From: Neobacillus paridis
GTDB lineage: Bacteria; Bacillota; Bacilli; Bacillales; Cytobacillaceae
Reading direction: 5' to 3'
DNA: 64,000 bases
NCBI RefSeq assembly: GCF_016765675.1
Contig: NZ_JAESWB010000278.1
Location: forward strand, 99,908 to 163,907
Shown: positions 63,346 to 64,000 of the stretch, piece after piece
Layout: every line of letters begins with the position of its first letter
Position numbering within the stretch: position 1 is the stretch's first letter
Notes under the pieces: generated by a model
What the model saw: only the letters and a program-made list of their open reading frames with translations
Told to the model about the DNA's origin: nothing
Databases searched by the model: none
Program-made: the position numbers and the translations under genes

Positions 63346-63785
63346 GAGATTTGGCGAGCGCTATACCTTCGGCTTGGCGCTGTTTGATTTTCTTTCGTTC
63401 TTGTTCGGCCACATAAGAGAGAGGGCTTAGAAACTGATCTTCCATTAACTTTCCGATATCTCCCATCTCTCTTATATTTACGACTATCAAACAACGTTTC
63501 GTTTTCCAACACGACAATATTTGCTTGAATGTTCCTTGTGATGTATTTCCATTCGTGGATAATCCCTTCGTAATCCCTCCCCAATCGATCTAGGGCATCC
63601 AGATAAAGGAGATCCCCTTTTCGCAGGTTACGCTTCATCGTCTGGTAGCTGGGGCGATTAAAGTCTTTTCCACTTTGTTTATCAACAAAGATCATTCGCT
63701 CTTCGATGCCTAAATCTAACATTTTTTTCATTTGACGTTCTTCATTTTGATCTGTGGATGAAACGCGAACATAACCGATCTTTAC
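63329..63785 (-). pseudogene. tnpR: Serine recombinase (resolvase) TnpR, broken
   Basis: The minus strand codes for KIGYVRVSSTDQNEERQ, then RLGRDYEGIIHEW, LLYLDALDRL and, in another frame, EMGDIGKLMEDQFLSPLSYVAEQERKKIKQRQ. This is a resolvase/invertase catalytic domain with the active serine in RVSS. Lesions: no start codon where the family begins (GTA at 63783-63785, though GGAGGAAG lies upstream), a frameshift near 63466-63474, and loss of the DNA-binding end after KSQG, where transposase sequence takes over. Confidence 0.85.
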
Positions 63786-63799
63786 AACGAACTTCCTCC

Positions 63800-63907
63800 A
63801 GAAGATTTATTTTCTTCTATCATTCTACTATATTTCGTTTCCAAAGGTATGATGAGTTTAATAAACGTATATAAAATCACTAGTGTTGCATTAATTTAAT
63901 TTAACTA
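63800..63907 (+). other. Region upstream of the resolvase remnant
   Basis: These AT-rich bases are where a res site would be expected. Short inverted segments are present, but I cannot define resolvase-binding subsites, and no terminal repeat matching 61002-61039 is seen. Confidence 0.3.
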
Positions 63908-64000
63908 TTAGGAATACTCGAAATGTTCAATTTTATTATTCTCTGCAAAGAAAAAGTCCTTTATAATGGATAGGTCAGGTGGTAATCCGTCCAAATCCAA
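63908..64000 (-). CDS. Possible 3' end of a gene running in from the right edge
   Basis: The minus strand is open from the right edge to a TAA at 63908-63910, coding for 30 residues that end ENNKIEHFEYS. It could be the end of a real gene or chance in AT-rich DNA. No family is recognisable. Confidence 0.25.
   Translation of the reverse strand: MDLDGLPPDLSIIKDFFFAENNKIEHFEYS

Larger units (their letters stand above)
61002..63800 (-). mobile_element. Decayed Tn3-family transposon
   Basis: The region has a left terminal repeat, a broken transposase gene and a broken resolvase gene, all on the minus strand. Deletion has joined the two genes. No intact open frame remains that could support transposition. 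The element could reach beyond the right edge, since no right-hand terminal repeat was found. Confidence 0.85.

Noticed and set aside
1..64000. CRISPR arrays, tRNA or rRNA genes, prophage or defence islands
   Set aside because: None seen on reading both strands: no regularly spaced repeats, no cloverleaf sequences, no phage structural or restriction genes.

Overview
The window is a low-GC Firmicute chromosome segment, almost certainly from a spore-forming member of the Bacillaceae. The evidence is gene order as well as gene content. It holds spoIVA, cotD, ypjB and ypzI, the bacillithiol genes bshA and bshB1, the TRAP gene mtrB, a menaquinone/heptaprenyl pathway and a B. subtilis-type RNase P RNA, in nearly the order of the cmk-to-ypsC region of Bacillus subtilis. 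I cannot name the genus from sequence alone.

Layout. Positions 1-3400: end of cmk, plsC, an S1-domain protein, fni. 3430-9830: ypzI, yphA, der, gpsA, yphE, yphF, spoIVA. 10132-14730: hbs, folE-mtrB, then hepS-menG-hepT and ndk (menaquinone side chain and methylation). 14884-21252: the aromatic amino acid cluster aroC-aroB-aroH-hisC-tyrA-aroA, lacking the cheR and trp genes that sit here in B. subtilis. 21354-24700: an unrecognised amidohydrolase-like protein, ypiA, ypiB, ypiF. 24840-30090: the menaquinol:cytochrome c reductase qcrABC, ypjA, ypjB, a YugP-type peptidase and ypjC. 30295-38345: ypjD, dapB, mgsA, bshB1, bshA, cca, birA and panBCD. 38466-50315: dinG, a secreted MBL-like protein, ypmB, aspB, dnaD, nth, ypoC, then ponA and recU on the minus strand and yppC. 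50405-53520: small proteins (yppF, yppG and two unknowns), an Hsp20 and a Crp/Fnr regulator. 53681-60864: the repair pair mrfA-mrfB, cotD, ypsA, gpsB, rnpB and ypsC. 61002-63800: a decayed Tn3-family transposon.

The backbone is ordinary and well conserved. The interesting material is between genes. Repeat family A (two hairpins, about 120 bp) has two full copies and one half copy; one copy supplies the last seven codons and stop of hisC. Repeat family B (GCGCC...CCCCTCGAGG type) has four copies in different states of internal deletion. The Tn3 remnant abuts one family B copy, has a recognisable 38-bp terminal repeat, and carries a deletion that joins the resolvase gene to the middle of the transposase gene. 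I found no CRISPR array, prophage, tRNA, rRNA or restriction/defence island, and no convincing new multi-gene system.
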